Below are positions 14,310 through 14,736 of a stretch of 14,736 nt of DNA, in pieces. Every line of letters starts with the position of its first letter. Position 1 is the stretch's first letter. Origin of the DNA: DASRRB01 sp036732755 (GTDB lineage Bacteria; Planctomycetota; B15-G4; SIAN01); assembly GCA_036732755.1 (NCBI GenBank), contig DAINBU010000117.1, positions 1 to 14,736 on the forward strand. Direction: 5' to 3'. The translations under genes and the position numbers were made by a program. The notes beneath the pieces are model-generated. The model worked only from the letters and a program-made list of their open reading frames with translations, was not told where the DNA came from and did no database searches.

Positions 14310-14736
14310 GACGCCGTCGAGCTGCCGGTGGTCCTCGGCTTCACGGGCGGCGACACGCGCCTCGCGGCGGAGTTCCGGCTCGCGGAGTCGGAGAAGCTGA
14401 TCGAGCTCTTGCGTAACCGTGTGCGCGACGCGCTGCTGAACGCCGTCGCCTTCCAGCGCGGGCGCGTCTACTGCCTGCGCTGCGAGAACTCGCTCTGCGC
14501 CCACTCCTCGCCGCCCACCTCGCGCAGCGTCTTCGCCGGATACGAGGAGACCGGGCGGCCGGAATGGGTCGAGCTCGACAAGCTGCTGCATCGCAAAGGC
14601 GACCCGCGGATCGAGCGCCTTTATGGAGGAAGGGATCTCGTCGCCGTGACGCTCCACCGCGACGAGATCTACGGGCGGCTCTTCGAGGGCTTCGACGCGC
14701 CCAAGTGGCGCTGCTACGTGCTCGGGCAGTTGTGCG
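14310..14736 (+). CDS. Unrecognised protein with a Cys/His cluster (partial at both ends)
   Basis: An uninterrupted frame of 142 codons from the gap to the window end, with codon use like the rest of the window. It begins DAVELPVVLGFTGGDTRLAAEF. A helical region, AESEKLIELLRNRVRDALL, leads into a possible zinc site, YCLRCENSLCAH: Cys at 14472, 14481 and 14496 and His at 14502. Then come SRSVFAGYEETGRPEWVELDKLL and later DEIYGRLFEGFDAPKWRCYVLGQLC at the edge. I do not recognise the family. There is no start codon that can be trusted; the beginning is probably in or before the gap. The helical N-terminal part of the ORF at 13859 might belong to the same gene if the subtilase piece between them is an artefact. 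The opposite strand is also open over most of this stretch but gives a low-complexity Arg/Glu translation. Confidence 0.55.

Noticed and set aside
1..14736. A search by eye for tRNA, rRNA, CRISPR arrays, insertion sequences or phage genes.
   Set aside because: No conserved RNA signature, regularly spaced repeats, transposase or integrase motif was seen on either strand.

Overview
The window is very GC-rich, densely packed DNA from a Gram-negative bacterium. It carries a nearly complete pathway for adding 4-amino-4-deoxy-L-arabinose (L-Ara4N) to lipid A, which implies an outer membrane with lipopolysaccharide. The phylum cannot be fixed from the sequence. ArnA split into two genes and a RecD2-type helicase argue against an ordinary enterobacterium and suggest a GC-rich environmental lineage, known only from a draft or metagenomic assembly: there is a run of 10 N at 14299-14308.

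Layout. Positions 1-2167 (+) hold a two-component system: an OmpR-type response regulator cut by the window start, coupled by an ATGA overlap to a sensor histidine kinase. Convergent to it, and overlapping it by 26 bp, is the end of a tightly packed minus-strand operon (9594 to 2142). In transcription order it reads arnB, arnC, arnA formyltransferase, arnA decarboxylase, arnT, arnD, and a WbuC-like cupin. Most junctions are 4-8 bp overlaps or gaps under 20 bp. Upstream on the same strand are an RluA-family pseudouridine synthase and a RecD2-like helicase (ATGA overlap), a small DUF2442 gene with the remains of a DUF4160 gene before it, and a c-type cytochrome (13637 to 13170). After a divergent intergenic region, the + strand from 13859 carries an ORF that becomes a subtilase (S8) fragment of different codon usage and ends at the N gap. 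A partial, unrecognised Cys-rich protein follows to the window end.

How the genes work together. ArnA oxidatively decarboxylates UDP-glucuronate (decarboxylase protein), ArnB transaminates the product, and the formyltransferase protein N-formylates it. ArnC loads the sugar on undecaprenyl phosphate, ArnD deformylates it, and ArnT transfers L-Ara4N to lipid A on the periplasmic side. The result is a lower negative surface charge and resistance to cationic peptides such as polymyxin. The flippase pair ArnE/ArnF and UDP-glucose dehydrogenase (Ugd) are not in the window. The adjacent two-component system is a natural candidate regulator (inference, by analogy with PmrAB and PhoPQ).

Most notable points: ArnA is encoded as two separate proteins rather than one fused enzyme; a cupin ends the operon where flippase genes might be expected; ArnD has Cys in place of the second Asp of its DxD motif; a DUF4160 relic lies beside DUF2442; and the right end looks chimeric. 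No tRNA, rRNA, CRISPR array or insertion sequence was seen. No gene-free stretch exceeds about 225 bp.
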